Origin: Muraenolepis orangiensis
Lineage: Eukaryota > Chordata > Actinopteri > Gadiformes > Muraenolepididae
DNA length: 64,000 nucleotides
Assembly (NCBI GenBank): GCA_027704905.1
Contig: CM051007.1
Location: forward strand, 16,949,672 to 17,013,671
Direction: 5' to 3'
This document shows positions 19,680-33,086 of this stretch, piece by piece. The translations under genes were made by a program, and so were the position numbers. Every line of letters begins with the position of its first letter. The stretch's first letter is position 1. Under the pieces are notes generated by a model. That model did not search any database. It had not been told where the DNA came from and saw nothing but the letters and a program-made list of their open reading frames with translations.

Positions 19680-20679
19680 NNNNNNNNNNNNNNNNNNNNN
19701 NNNNNNNNNNNNNNNNNNNNNNNNNNNNNNNNNNNNNNNNNNNNNNNNNNNNNNNNNNNNNNNNNNNNNNNNNNNNNNNNNNNNNNNNNNNNNNNNNNNN
19801 NNNNNNNNNNNNNNNNNNNNNNNNNNNNNNNNNNNNNNNNNNNNNNNNNNNNNNNNNNNNNNNNNNNNNNNNNNNNNNNNNNNNNNNNNNNNNNNNNNNN
19901 NNNNNNNNNNNNNNNNNNNNNNNNNNNNNNNNNNNNNNNNNNNNNNNNNNNNNNNNNNNNNNNNNNNNNNNNNNNNNNNNNNNNNNNNNNNNNNNNNNNN
20001 NNNNNNNNNNNNNNNNNNNNNNNNNNNNNNNNNNNNNNNNNNNNNNNNNNNNNNNNNNNNNNNNNNNNNNNNNNNNNNNNNNNNNNNNNNNNNNNNNNNN
20101 NNNNNNNNNNNNNNNNNNNNNNNNNNNNNNNNNNNNNNNNNNNNNNNNNNNNNNNNNNNNNNNNNNNNNNNNNNNNNNNNNNNNNNNNNNNNNNNNNNNN
20201 NNNNNNNNNNNNNNNNNNNNNNNNNNNNNNNNNNNNNNNNNNNNNNNNNNNNNNNNNNNNNNNNNNNNNNNNNNNNNNNNNNNNNNNNNNNNNNNNNNNN
20301 NNNNNNNNNNNNNNNNNNNNNNNNNNNNNNNNNNNNNNNNNNNNNNNNNNNNNNNNNNNNNNNNNNNNNNNNNNNNNNNNNNNNNNNNNNNNNNNNNNNN
20401 NNNNNNNNNNNNNNNNNNNNNNNNNNNNNNNNNNNNNNNNNNNNNNNNNNNNNNNNNNNNNNNNNNNNNNNNNNNNNNNNNNNNNNNNNNNNNNNNNNNN
20501 NNNNNNNNNNNNNNNNNNNNNNNNNNNNNNNNNNNNNNNNNNNNNNNNNNNNNNNNNNNNNNNNNNNNNNNNNNNNNNNNNNNNNNNNNNNNNNNNNNNN
20601 NNNNNNNNNNNNNNNNNNNNNNNNNNNNNNNNNNNNNNNNNNNNNNNNNNNNNNNNNNNNNNNNNNNNNNNNNNNNNNN
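19680..20679. other. Assembly gap, exactly 1000 N
   Basis: A run of 1000 N between the 2.02-kb and 1880-bp arrays. The round size suggests a scaffolding placeholder of unknown true length. Any frame running through it is meaningless. Confidence 0.98.
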
Positions 20680-20686
20680 ACTTCAG

Positions 20687-21806
20687 GGACTGTACCTGTA
20701 GAGGCAGGTCACGGGAGGAGAGCTATACCTGTTGTCCAGGTCGATAGACGGGTGCCTGAACCCCCCGACGGTCTGCCAAACACCGGTTCCGATCGGCCGT
20801 ACGAAGGAGCGCCGACCGTGCGGTCCTCCAAATCCGGCGGCAGCGCTGGAGGTGGGCCTGTACCGACGGCACCGCAATCTCCTCCTCCTGGACGGGAAAC
20901 AGAGGTGGCTGATAGCCCAGTGATGCCTGGAACGGCGACATCCCCATGGCGTCGCTGATGAGGGAGTTGTGGGTGTACTCCACCCAAGGGAGGTGGGAAC
21001 TCCATGAAGACGGATGGCGCGCGGCGACGCAGCGGAGAGCAGCTTCCAGATCCTGGTTGGCTCTTTTCGTTTGTCCATTGGACTGAGGATGGTATCCGGA
21101 GGAGAGGCTGGCGGTGGCACCCAGAGCCTGGCAGAACGCCTTCCACAACTGCGACGCAAACTGTGGCCCCTGGTCGGACACTATGTCCAGAGGAATCCCG
21201 TGCAGACAAAATACCTGCAGAACCAGGAGGTCCGCCGTCTCCCTGGCCGAGGGAAGCTTGGGCAACGGCAAAAAAATGGACCGCTTTCGAGAACCGGTCG
21301 ACGATGGTAAGGATGGTGGAGTTACCAGACGACGGCGGAAGACCGGTGACGAAATCCACCGCGATGTGTGACCACGGCCGGCGAGGGATAGGCAGCGGCT
21401 GCAGCAACCCCTCATGAGGTCGATGTGAGGCCTTGCTGCGTGCACAGACGGTGCAGGCTGTGACAAAGGCCTGGGTGTCCTGGGAGATGGAAGGCCACCA
21501 GAAACTCCGTCTGAGGGGTCCGCTCAAAGCCGGGATGGCAGGTCAGGCGGGAGGAATGAGCCCACTGCAGCATCCTAACTGGATCGGGCACAAACAGCCG
21601 GTTAGCGGGACCATTACCTGGATCTGGATGAGCATGCTGAGCCGACCGGCCGAGACCCTCGATCTCCCATGTGACTGCCCCAATCACGCACACCGGAGGC
21701 AGGATGGTCTCTGGCTCGACGAGATCCCTCTCGGCGTCCCACTGGCGAGAGAGAGAATCGGGTTTGACTTTCCGACATCCAGGCCGGTAGGTGAGCGTGA
21801 AAATGC
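20687..21806 (-). pseudogene. Dead gypsy RNase H/integrase fragment, array copy 1
   Basis: Minus-strand order is an RNase H C-terminus (TLTYRPGCRKVKPDSLSRQW, near 21800-21735), integrase zinc motif (histidines near 21575, C-x2-C in TACTVCARSK), core Asp in HIAVDFVTG, Asp in VSDQGPQF, then YHPQSNGQTK where the catalytic Glu is replaced by Lys (codon 21067-21065). This is the usual gypsy order. The frame is broken near 21526, again at an A7 run (21270-21276), and by a TAG at 20725-20723 in place of the expected Trp codon. The coding homology ends at the AT-rich junction. This copy has C6 at 20761-20766, where later copies have C7. Confidence 0.85.
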
Positions 21807-22558
21807 AGATAGTTAACATTAACTATTTGACAGACCAACACACATGAAATATCTCTTATCCGCAATGTGTAAATATTAGCAAATGATATATGAAATAAGT
21901 TTAAACAGTGTTTGTGCTTTCAATGTAGAACAACTCCTCAGCGTTAAAACACATTCATTGTCTAGTAATGAAATAGCTGGTCAAATTTATGTTGAATCCA
22001 ACTGGTTTGTGAAATAATCACATGTAAATCAAGGCCATTTTACAAATGCTTATCATATGCAAATGAACAGTTACCACCAGCTACACAACCCCAAAGAGAA
22101 GCACTAATGGAATCATAATACCACCAATGCCTCCATTTCAGGTAATCTTAGAGTGTTTCTCAAGGTTTCAACCAAGTGCATGGATGGTTTGGATGTGTGA
22201 GTCAAGTAAAACTACCCCAACAAGTAGCACTTACTAAATTAGTACAAGACAAGGCAATGCTCAAGTTAGGGTAATGATGATGACAACTGTAGCCCTAAAG
22301 TTCACATAATGGCTAGATGTGAAGAGAAGACATCACCAGTACAACTCCAAAAACAAGCACTTATGAACACAAAAATCATGAATTTTTATATTTGAAGTTA
22401 TCATAATGTGTTTTTAAAGGTTGAAAGTTGATCTTTGATTATAGCTTAATTGCAGCACCCACAAAACTGGCATATAGGGTCTTCCATGGTAGATGGTGCA
22501 CTATCAAGACAACCCCAAAGAGAAGCACTTATGGAATCATAATACCACCAATGCCTCA
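21807..22558. repeat. AT-rich part of the 1880-bp unit with degenerate internal subrepeats
   Basis: Four related blocks begin ACAACCCCAAAGAGAAGCAC or close variants, at 22085, 22211, 22341 and 22509, about 126-168 bp apart. The first and fourth are nearly identical over about 50 bp, and a weaker block may start near 21930. This resembles a decayed satellite. No coding frame, LTR ends or terminal inverted repeat are visible. The stretch recurs every 1880 bp, through copy 12 (42487-43238). Confidence 0.75.
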
Positions 22559-22565
22559 ACTTCAG

Positions 22566-23686
22566 GGACTGTACCTGTAGAGGCAGGTCACGGGAGGAGA
22601 GCTATACCTGTTGTCCAGGTCGATAGACGGGTGCCTGAACCCCCCCGACGGTCTGCCAAACACCGGTTCCGATCGGCCGTACGAAGGAGCGCCGACCGTG
22701 CGGTCCTCCAAATCCGGCGGCAGCGCTGGAGGTGGGCCTGTACCGACGGCACCGCAATCTCCTCCTCCTGGACGGGAAACAGAGGTGGCTGATAGCCCAG
22801 TGATGCCTGGAACGGCGACATCCCCATGGCGTCGCTGATGAGGGAGTTGTGGGTGTACTCCACCCAAGGGAGGTGGGAACTCCATGAAGACGGATGGCGC
22901 GCGGCGACGCAGCGGAGAGCAGCTTCCAGATCCTGGTTGGCTCTTTTCGTTTGTCCATTGGACTGAGGATGGTATCCGGAGGAGAGGCTGGCGGTGGCAC
23001 CCAGAGCCTGGCAGAACGCCTTCCACAACTGCGACGCAAACTGTGGCCCCTGGTCGGACACTATGTCCAGAGGAATCCCGTGCAGACAAAATACCTGCAG
23101 AACCAGGAGGTCCGCCGTCTCCCTGGCCGAGGGAAGCTTGGGCAACGGCAAAAAAATGGACCGCTTTCGAGAACCGGTCGACGATGGTAAGGATGGTGGA
23201 GTTACCAGACGACGGCGGAAGACCGGTGACGAAATCCACCGCGATGTGTGACCACGGCCGGCGAGGGATAGGCAGCGGCTGCAGCAACCCCTCATGAGGT
23301 CGATGTGAGGCCTTGCTGCGTGCACAGACGGTGCAGGCTGTGACAAAGGCCTGGGTGTCCTGGGAGATGGAAGGCCACCAGAAACTCCGTCTGAGGGGTC
23401 CGCTCAAAGCCGGGATGGCAGGTCAGGCGGGAGGAATGAGCCCACTGCAGCATCCTAACTGGATCGGGCACAAACAGCCGGTTAGCGGGACCATTACCTG
23501 GATCTGGATGAGCATGCTGAGCCGACCGGCCGAGACCCTCGATCTCCCATGTGACTGCCCCAATCACGCACACCGGAGGCAGGATGGTCTCTGGCTCGAC
23601 GAGATCCCTCTCGGCGTCCCACTGGCGAGAGAGAGAATCGGGTTTGACTTTCCGACATCCAGGCCGGTAGGTGAGCGTGAAAATGC
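22566..23686 (-). pseudogene. Dead gypsy pol fragment, array copy 2
   Basis: As copy 1, plus an extra C (C7 at 22640-22646) that adds a third frameshift near the integrase C-terminus. Confidence 0.85.
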
Positions 23687-24445
23687 AGATAGTTAACATT
23701 AACTATTTGACAGACCAACACACATGAAATATCTCTTATCCGCAATGTGTAAATATTAGCAAATGATATATGAAATAAGTTTAAACAGTGTTTGTGCTTT
23801 CAATGTAGAACAACTCCTCAGCGTTAAAACACATTCATTGTCTAGTAATGAAATAGCTGGTCAAATTTATGTTGAATCCAACTGGTTTGTGAAATAATCA
23901 CATGTAAATCAAGGCCATTTTACAAATGCTTATCATATGCAAATGAACAGTTACCACCAGCTACACAACCCCAAAGAGAAGCACTAATGGAATCATAATA
24001 CCACCAATGCCTCCATTTCAGGTAATCTTAGAGTGTTTCTCAAGGTTTCAACCAAGTGCATGGATGGTTTGGATGTGTGAGTCAAGTAAAACTACCCCAA
24101 CAAGTAGCACTTACTAAATTAGTACAAGACAAGGCAATGCTCAAGTTAGGGTAATGATGATGACAACTGTAGCCCTAAAGTTCACATAATGGCTAGATGT
24201 GAAGAGAAGACATCACCAGTACAACTCCAAAAACAAGCACTTATGAACACAAAAATCATGAATTTTTATATTTGAAGTTATCATAATGTGTTTTTAAAGG
24301 TTGAAAGTTGATCTTTGATTATAGCTTAATTGCAGCACCCACAAAACTGGCATATAGGGTCTTCCATGGTAGATGGTGCACTATCAAGACAACCCCAAAG
24401 AGAAGCACTTATGGAATCATAATACCACCAATGCCTCAACTTCAG

Positions 24446-25566
24446 GGACTGTACCTGTAGAGGCAGGTCACGGGAGGAGAGCTATACCTGTTGTCCAGGT
24501 CGATAGACGGGTGCCTGAACCCCCCCGACGGTCTGCCAAACACCGGTTCCGATCGGCCGTACGAAGGAGCGCCGACCGTGCGGTCCTCCAAATCCGGCGG
24601 CAGCGCTGGAGGTGGGCCTGTACCGACGGCACCGCAATCTCCTCCTCCTGGACGGGAAACAGAGGTGGCTGATAGCCCAGTGATGCCTGGAACGGCGACA
24701 TCCCCATGGCGTCGCTGATGAGGGAGTTGTGGGTGTACTCCACCCAAGGGAGGTGGGAACTCCATGAAGACGGATGGCGCGCGGCGACGCAGCGGAGAGC
24801 AGCTTCCAGATCCTGGTTGGCTCTTTTCGTTTGTCCATTGGACTGAGGATGGTATCCGGAGGAGAGGCTGGCGGTGGCACCCAGAGCCTGGCAGAACGCC
24901 TTCCACAACTGCGACGCAAACTGTGGCCCCTGGTCGGACACTATGTCCAGAGGAATCCCGTGCAGACAAAATACCTGCAGAACCAGGAGGTCCGCCGTCT
25001 CCCTGGCCGAGGGAAGCTTGGGCAACGGCAAAAAAATGGACCGCTTTCGAGAACCGGTCGACGATGGTAAGGATGGTGGAGTTACCAGACGACGGCGGAA
25101 GACCGGTGACGAAATCCACCGCGATGTGTGACCACGGCCGGCGAGGGATAGGCAGCGGCTGCAGCAACCCCTCATGAGGTCGATGTGAGGCCTTGCTGCG
25201 TGCACAGACGGTGCAGGCTGTGACAAAGGCCTGGGTGTCCTGGGAGATGGAAGGCCACCAGAAACTCCGTCTGAGGGGTCCGCTCAAAGCCGGGATGGCA
25301 GGTCAGGCGGGAGGAATGAGCCCACTGCAGCATCCTAACTGGATCGGGCACAAACAGCCGGTTAGCGGGACCATTACCTGGATCTGGATGAGCATGCTGA
25401 GCCGACCGGCCGAGACCCTCGATCTCCCATGTGACTGCCCCAATCACGCACACCGGAGGCAGGATGGTCTCTGGCTCGACGAGATCCCTCTCGGCGTCCC
25501 ACTGGCGAGAGAGAGAATCGGGTTTGACTTTCCGACATCCAGGCCGGTAGGTGAGCGTGAAAATGC
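24446..25566 (-). pseudogene. Dead gypsy pol fragment, array copy 3
   Basis: Same lesions as copy 2, including C7 and the Glu-to-Lys change. Confidence 0.85.
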
Positions 25567-26325
25567 AGATAGTTAACATTAACTATTTGACAGACCAACA
25601 CACATGAAATATCTCTTATCCGCAATGTGTAAATATTAGCAAATTATATATGAAATAAGTTTAAACAGTGTTTGTGCTTTCAATGTAGAACAACTCCTCA
25701 GCGTTAAAACACATTCATTGTCTAGTAATGAAATAGCTGGTCAAATTTATGTTGAATCCAACTGGTTTGTGAAATAATCACATGTAAATCCAGGCCATTT
25801 TACAAATGCTTATCATATGCAAATGAACAGTTACCACCAGCTACACAACCCCAAAGAGAAGCACTAATGGAATCATAATACCACCAATGCCTCCATTTCA
25901 GGTAATCTTAGAGTGTTTCTCAAGGTTTCAACCAAGTGCATGGATGGTTTGGATGTGTGAGTCAAGTAAAACTACCCCAACAAGTAGCACTTACTAAATT
26001 AGTACAAGACAAGGCAATGCTCAAGTTAGGGTAATGATGATGACAACTGTAGCCCTAAAGTTCACATAATGGCTAGATGTGAAGAGAAGACATCACCAGT
26101 ACAACTCCAAAAACAAGCACTTATGAACACAAAAATCATGAATTTTTATATTTGAAGTTATCATAATGTGTTTTTAAAGGTTGAAAGTTGATCTTTGATT
26201 ATAGCTTAATTGCAGCACCCACAAAACTGGCATATAGGGTCTTCCATGGTAGATGGTGCACTATCAAGACAACCCCAAAGAGAAGCACTTATGGAATCAT
26301 AATACCACCAATGCCTCAACTTCAG

Positions 26326-27446
26326 GGACTGTACCTGTAGAGGCAGGTCACGGGAGGAGAGCTATACCTGTTGTCCAGGTCGATAGACGGGTGCCTGAAC
26401 CCCCCCGACGGTCTGCCAAACACCGGTTCCGATCGGCCGTACGAAGGAGCGCCGACCGTGCGGTCCTCCAAATCCGGCGGCAGCGCTGGAGGTGGGCCTG
26501 TACCGACGGCACCGCAATCTCCTCCTCCTGGACGGGAAACAGAGGTGGCTGATAGCCCAGTGATGCCTGGAACGGCGACATCCCCATGGCGTCGCTGATG
26601 AGGGAGTTGTGGGTGTACTCCACCCAAGGGAGGTGGGAACTCCATGAAGACGGATGGCGCGCGGCGACGCAGCGGAGAGCAGCTTCCAGATCCTGGTTGG
26701 CTCTTTTCGTTTGTCCATTGGACTGAGGATGGTATCCGGAGGAGAGGCTGGCGGTGGCACCCAGAGCCTGGCAGAACGCCTTCCACAACTGCGACGCAAA
26801 CTGTGGCCCCTGGTCGGACACTATGTCCAGAGGAATCCCGTGCAGACAAAATACCTGCAGAACCAGGAGGTCCGCCGTCTCCCTGGCCGAGGGAAGCTTG
26901 GGCAACGGCAAAAAAATGGACCGCTTTCGAGAACCGGTCGACGATGGTAAGGATGGTGGAGTTACCAGACGACGGCGGAAGACCGGTGACGAAATCCACC
27001 GCGATGTGTGACCACGGCCGGCGAGGGATAGGCAGCGGCTGCAGCAACCCCTCATGAGGTCGATGTGAGGCCTTGCTGCGTGCACAGACGGTGCAGGCTG
27101 TGACAAAGGCCTGGGTGTCCTGGGAGATGGAAGGCCACCAGAAACTCCGTCTGAGGGGTCCGCTCAAAGCCGGGATGGCAGGTCAGGCGGGAGGAATGAG
27201 CCCACTGCAGCATCCTAACTGGATCGGGCACAAACAGCCGGTTAGCGGGACCATTACCTGGATCTGGATGAGCATGCTGAGCCGACCGGCCGAGACCCTC
27301 GATCTCCCATGTGACTGCCCCAATCACGCACACCGGAGGCAGGATGGTCTCTGGCTCGACGAGATCCCTCTCGGCGTCCCACTGGCGAGAGAGAGAATCG
27401 GGTTTGACTTTCCGACATCCAGGCCGGTAGGTGAGCGTGAAAATGC
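26326..27446 (-). pseudogene. Dead gypsy pol fragment, array copy 4
   Basis: Same lesions as copy 2. Confidence 0.85.
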
Positions 27447-28205
27447 AGATAGTTAACATTAACTATTTGACAGACCAACACACATGAAATATCTCTTATC
27501 CGCAATGTGTAAATATTAGCAAATTATATATGAAATAAGTTTAAACAGTGTTTGTGCTTTCAATGTAGAACAACTCCTCAGCGTTAAAACACATTCATTG
27601 TCTAGTAATGAAATAGCTGGTCAAATTTATGTTGAATCCAACTGGTTTGTGAAATAATCACATGTAAATCCAGGCCATTTTACAAATGCTTATCATATGC
27701 AAATGAACAGTTACCACCAGCTACACAACCCCAAAGAGAAGCACTAATGGAATCATAATACCACCAATGCCTCCATTTCAGGTAATCTTAGAGTGTTTCT
27801 CAAGGTTTCAACCAAGTGCATGGATGGTTTGGATGTGTGAGTCAAGTAAAACTACCCCAACAAGTAGCACTTACTAAATTAGTACAAGACAAGGCAATGC
27901 TCAAGTTAGGGTAATGATGATGACAACTGTAGCCCTAAAGTTCACATAATGGCTAGATGTGAAGAGAAGACATCACCAGTACAACTCCAAAAACAAGCAC
28001 TTATGAACACAAAAATCATGAATTTTTATATTTGAAGTTATCATAATGTGTTTTTAAAGGTTGAAAGTTGATCTTTGATTATAGCTTAATTGCAGCACCC
28101 ACAAAACTGGCATATAGGGTCTTCCATGGTAGATGGTGCACTATCAAGACAACCCCAAAGAGAAGCACTTATGGAATCATAATACCACCAATGCCTCAAC
28201 TTCAG

Positions 28206-29326
28206 GGACTGTACCTGTAGAGGCAGGTCACGGGAGGAGAGCTATACCTGTTGTCCAGGTCGATAGACGGGTGCCTGAACCCCCCCGACGGTCTGCCAAA
28301 CACCGGTTCCGATCGGCCGTACGAAGGAGCGCCGACCGTGCGGTCCTCCAAATCCGGCGGCAGCGCTGGAGGTGGGCCTGTACCGACGGCACCGCAATCT
28401 CCTCCTCCTGGACGGGAAACAGAGGTGGCTGATAGCCCAGTGATGCCTGGAACGGCGACATCCCCATGGCGTCGCTGATGAGGGAGTTGTGGGTGTACTC
28501 CACCCAAGGGAGGTGGGAACTCCATGAAGACGGATGGCGCGCGGCGACGCAGCGGAGAGCAGCTTCCAGATCCTGGTTGGCTCTTTTCGTTTGTCCATTG
28601 GACTGAGGATGGTATCCGGAGGAGAGGCTGGCGGTGGCACCCAGAGCCTGGCAGAACGCCTTCCACAACTGCGACGCAAACTGTGGCCCCTGGTCGGACA
28701 CTATGTCCAGAGGAATCCCGTGCAGACAAAATACCTGCAGAACCAGGAGGTCCGCCGTCTCCCTGGCCGAGGGAAGCTTGGGCAACGGCAAAAAAATGGA
28801 CCGCTTTCGAGAACCGGTCGACGATGGTAAGGATGGTGGAGTTACCAGACGACGGCGGAAGACCGGTGACGAAATCCACCGCGATGTGTGACCACGGCCG
28901 GCGAGGGATAGGCAGCGGCTGCAGCAACCCCTCATGAGGTCGATGTGAGGCCTTGCTGCGTGCACAGACGGTGCAGGCTGTGACAAAGGCCTGGGTGTCC
29001 TGGGAGATGGAAGGCCACCAGAAACTCCGTCTGAGGGGTCCGCTCAAAGCCGGGATGGCAGGTCAGGCGGGAGGAATGAGCCCACTGCAGCATCCTAACT
29101 GGATCGGGCACAAACAGCCGGTTAGCGGGACCATTACCTGGATCTGGATGAGCATGCTGAGCCGACCGGCCGAGACCCTCGATCTCCCATGTGACTGCCC
29201 CAATCACGCACACCGGAGGCAGGATGGTCTCTGGCTCGACGAGATCCCTCTCGGCGTCCCACTGGCGAGAGAGAGAATCGGGTTTGACTTTCCGACATCC
29301 AGGCCGGTAGGTGAGCGTGAAAATGC
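28206..29326 (-). pseudogene. Dead gypsy pol fragment, array copy 5
   Basis: Same lesions as copy 2. Confidence 0.85.
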
Positions 29327-30085
29327 AGATAGTTAACATTAACTATTTGACAGACCAACACACATGAAATATCTCTTATCCGCAATGTGTAAATATTAGC
29401 AAATTATATATGAAATAAGTTTAAACAGTGTTTGTGCTTTCAATGTAGAACAACTCCTCAGCGTTAAAACACATTCATTGTCTAGTAATGAAATAGCTGG
29501 TCAAATTTATGTTGAATCCAACTGGTTTGTGAAATAATCACATGTAAATCCAGGCCATTTTACAAATGCTTATCATATGCAAATGAACAGTTACCACCAG
29601 CTACACAACCCCAAAGAGAAGCACTAATGGAATCATAATACCACCAATGCCTCCATTTCAGGTAATCTTAGAGTGTTTCTCAAGGTTTCAACCAAGTGCA
29701 TGGATGGTTTGGATGTGTGAGTCAAGTAAAACTACCCCAACAAGTAGCACTTACTAAATTAGTACAAGACAAGGCAATGCTCAAGTTAGGGTAATGATGA
29801 TGACAACTGTAGCCCTAAAGTTCACATAATGGCTAGATGTGAAGAGAAGACATCACCAGTACAACTCCAAAAACAAGCACTTATGAACACAAAAATCATG
29901 AATTTTTATATTTGAAGTTATCATAATGTGTTTTTAAAGGTTGAAAGTTGATCTTTGATTATAGCTTAATTGCAGCACCCACAAAACTGGCATATAGGGT
30001 CTTCCATGGTAGATGGTGCACTATCAAGACAACCCCAAAGAGAAGCACTTATGGAATCATAATACCACCAATGCCTCAACTTCAG

Positions 30086-31206
30086 GGACTGTACCTGTAG
30101 AGGCAGGTCACGGGAGGAGAGCTATACCTGTTGTCCAGGTCGATAGACGGGTGCCTGAACCCCCCCGACGGTCTGCCAAACACCGGTTCCGATCGGCCGT
30201 ACGAAGGAGCGCCGACCGTGCGGTCCTCCAAATCCGGCGGCAGCGCTGGAGGTGGGCCTGTACCGACGGCACCGCAATCTCCTCCTCCTGGACGGGAAAC
30301 AGAGGTGGCTGATAGCCCAGTGATGCCTGGAACGGCGACATCCCCATGGCGTCGCTGATGAGGGAGTTGTGGGTGTACTCCACCCAAGGGAGGTGGGAAC
30401 TCCATGAAGACGGATGGCGCGCGGCGACGCAGCGGAGAGCAGCTTCCAGATCCTGGTTGGCTCTTTTCGTTTGTCCATTGGACTGAGGATGGTATCCGGA
30501 GGAGAGGCTGGCGGTGGCACCCAGAGCCTGGCAGAACGCCTTCCACAACTGCGACGCAAACTGTGGCCCCTGGTCGGACACTATGTCCAGAGGAATCCCG
30601 TGCAGACAAAATACCTGCAGAACCAGGAGGTCCGCCGTCTCCCTGGCCGAGGGAAGCTTGGGCAACGGCAAAAAAATGGACCGCTTTCGAGAACCGGTCG
30701 ACGATGGTAAGGATGGTGGAGTTACCAGACGACGGCGGAAGACCGGTGACGAAATCCACCGCGATGTGTGACCACGGCCGGCGAGGGATAGGCAGCGGCT
30801 GCAGCAACCCCTCATGAGGTCGATGTGAGGCCTTGCTGCGTGCACAGACGGTGCAGGCTGTGACAAAGGCCTGGGTGTCCTGGGAGATGGAAGGCCACCA
30901 GAAACTCCGTCTGAGGGGTCCGCTCAAAGCCGGGATGGCAGGTCAGGCGGGAGGAATGAGCCCACTGCAGCATCCTAACTGGATCGGGCACAAACAGCCG
31001 GTTAGCGGGACCATTACCTGGATCTGGATGAGCATGCTGAGCCGACCGGCCGAGACCCTCGATCTCCCATGTGACTGCCCCAATCACGCACACCGGAGGC
31101 AGGATGGTCTCTGGCTCGACGAGATCCCTCTCGGCGTCCCACTGGCGAGAGAGAGAATCGGGTTTGACTTTCCGACATCCAGGCCGGTAGGTGAGCGTGA
31201 AAATGC
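30086..31206 (-). pseudogene. Dead gypsy pol fragment, array copy 6
   Basis: Same lesions as copy 2. Confidence 0.85.
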
Positions 31207-31965
31207 AGATAGTTAACATTAACTATTTGACAGACCAACACACATGAAATATCTCTTATCCGCAATGTGTAAATATTAGCAAATTATATATGAAATAAGT
31301 TTAAACAGTGTTTGTGCTTTCAATGTAGAACAACTCCTCAGCGTTAAAACACATTCATTGTCTAGTAATGAAATAGCTGGTCAAATTTATGTTGAATCCA
31401 ACTGGTTTGTGAAATAATCACATGTAAATCCAGGCCATTTTACAAATGCTTATCATATGCAAATGAACAGTTACCACCAGCTACACAACCCCAAAGAGAA
31501 GCACTAATGGAATCATAATACCACCAATGCCTCCATTTCAGGTAATCTTAGAGTGTTTCTCAAGGTTTCAACCAAGTGCATGGATGGTTTGGATGTGTGA
31601 GTCAAGTAAAACTACCCCAACAAGTAGCACTTACTAAATTAGTACAAGACAAGGCAATGCTCAAGTTAGGGTAATGATGATGACAACTGTAGCCCTAAAG
31701 TTCACATAATGGCTAGATGTGAAGAGAAGACATCACCAGTACAACTCCAAAAACAAGCACTTATGAACACAAAAATCATGAATTTTTATATTTGAAGTTA
31801 TCATAATGTGTTTTTAAAGGTTGAAAGTTGATCTTTGATTATAGCTTAATTGCAGCACCCACAAAACTGGCATATAGGGTCTTCCATGGTAGATGGTGCA
31901 CTATCAAGACAACCCCAAAGAGAAGCACTTATGGAATCATAATACCACCAATGCCTCAACTTCAG

Positions 31966-33086
31966 GGACTGTACCTGTAGAGGCAGGTCACGGGAGGAGA
32001 GCTATACCTGTTGTCCAGGTCGATAGACGGGTGCCTGAACCCCCCCGACGGTCTGCCAAACACCGGTTCCGATCGGCCGTACGAAGGAGCGCCGACCGTG
32101 CGGTCCTCCAAATCCGGCGGCAGCGCTGGAGGTGGGCCTGTACCGACGGCACCGCAATCTCCTCCTCCTGGACGGGAAACAGAGGTGGCTGATAGCCCAG
32201 TGATGCCTGGAACGGCGACATCCCCATGGCGTCGCTGATGAGGGAGTTGTGGGTGTACTCCACCCAAGGGAGGTGGGAACTCCATGAAGACGGATGGCGC
32301 GCGGCGACGCAGCGGAGAGCAGCTTCCAGATCCTGGTTGGCTCTTTTCGTTTGTCCATTGGACTGAGGATGGTATCCGGAGGAGAGGCTGGCGGTGGCAC
32401 CCAGAGCCTGGCAGAACGCCTTCCACAACTGCGACGCAAACTGTGGCCCCTGGTCGGACACTATGTCCAGAGGAATCCCGTGCAGACAAAATACCTGCAG
32501 AACCAGGAGGTCCGCCGTCTCCCTGGCCGAGGGAAGCTTGGGCAACGGCAAAAAAATGGACCGCTTTCGAGAACCGGTCGACGATGGTAAGGATGGTGGA
32601 GTTACCAGACGACGGCGGAAGACCGGTGACGAAATCCACCGCGATGTGTGACCACGGCCGGCGAGGGATAGGCAGCGGCTGCAGCAACCCCTCATGAGGT
32701 CGATGTGAGGCCTTGCTGCGTGCACAGACGGTGCAGGCTGTGACAAAGGCCTGGGTGTCCTGGGAGATGGAAGGCCACCAGAAACTCCGTCTGAGGGGTC
32801 CGCTCAAAGCCGGGATGGCAGGTCAGGCGGGAGGAATGAGCCCACTGCAGCATCCTAACTGGATCGGGCACAAACAGCCGGTTAGCGGGACCATTACCTG
32901 GATCTGGATGAGCATGCTGAGCCGACCGGCCGAGACCCTCGATCTCCCATGTGACTGCCCCAATCACGCACACCGGAGGCAGGATGGTCTCTGGCTCGAC
33001 GAGATCCCTCTCGGCGTCCCACTGGCGAGAGAGAGAATCGGGTTTGACTTTCCGACATCCAGGCCGGTAGGTGAGCGTGAAAATGC
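31966..33086 (-). pseudogene. Dead gypsy pol fragment, array copy 7
   Basis: Same lesions as copy 2. Confidence 0.85.

Noticed and set aside
19583..20747. Long reading frames running through the first N gap
   Set aside because: Nearly all residues come from N; they are artefacts of the gap.
21004..21417. Plus-strand 137-codon frame repeated in each 1880-bp unit
   Set aside because: It is the antisense shadow of the GC-rich integrase fragment.
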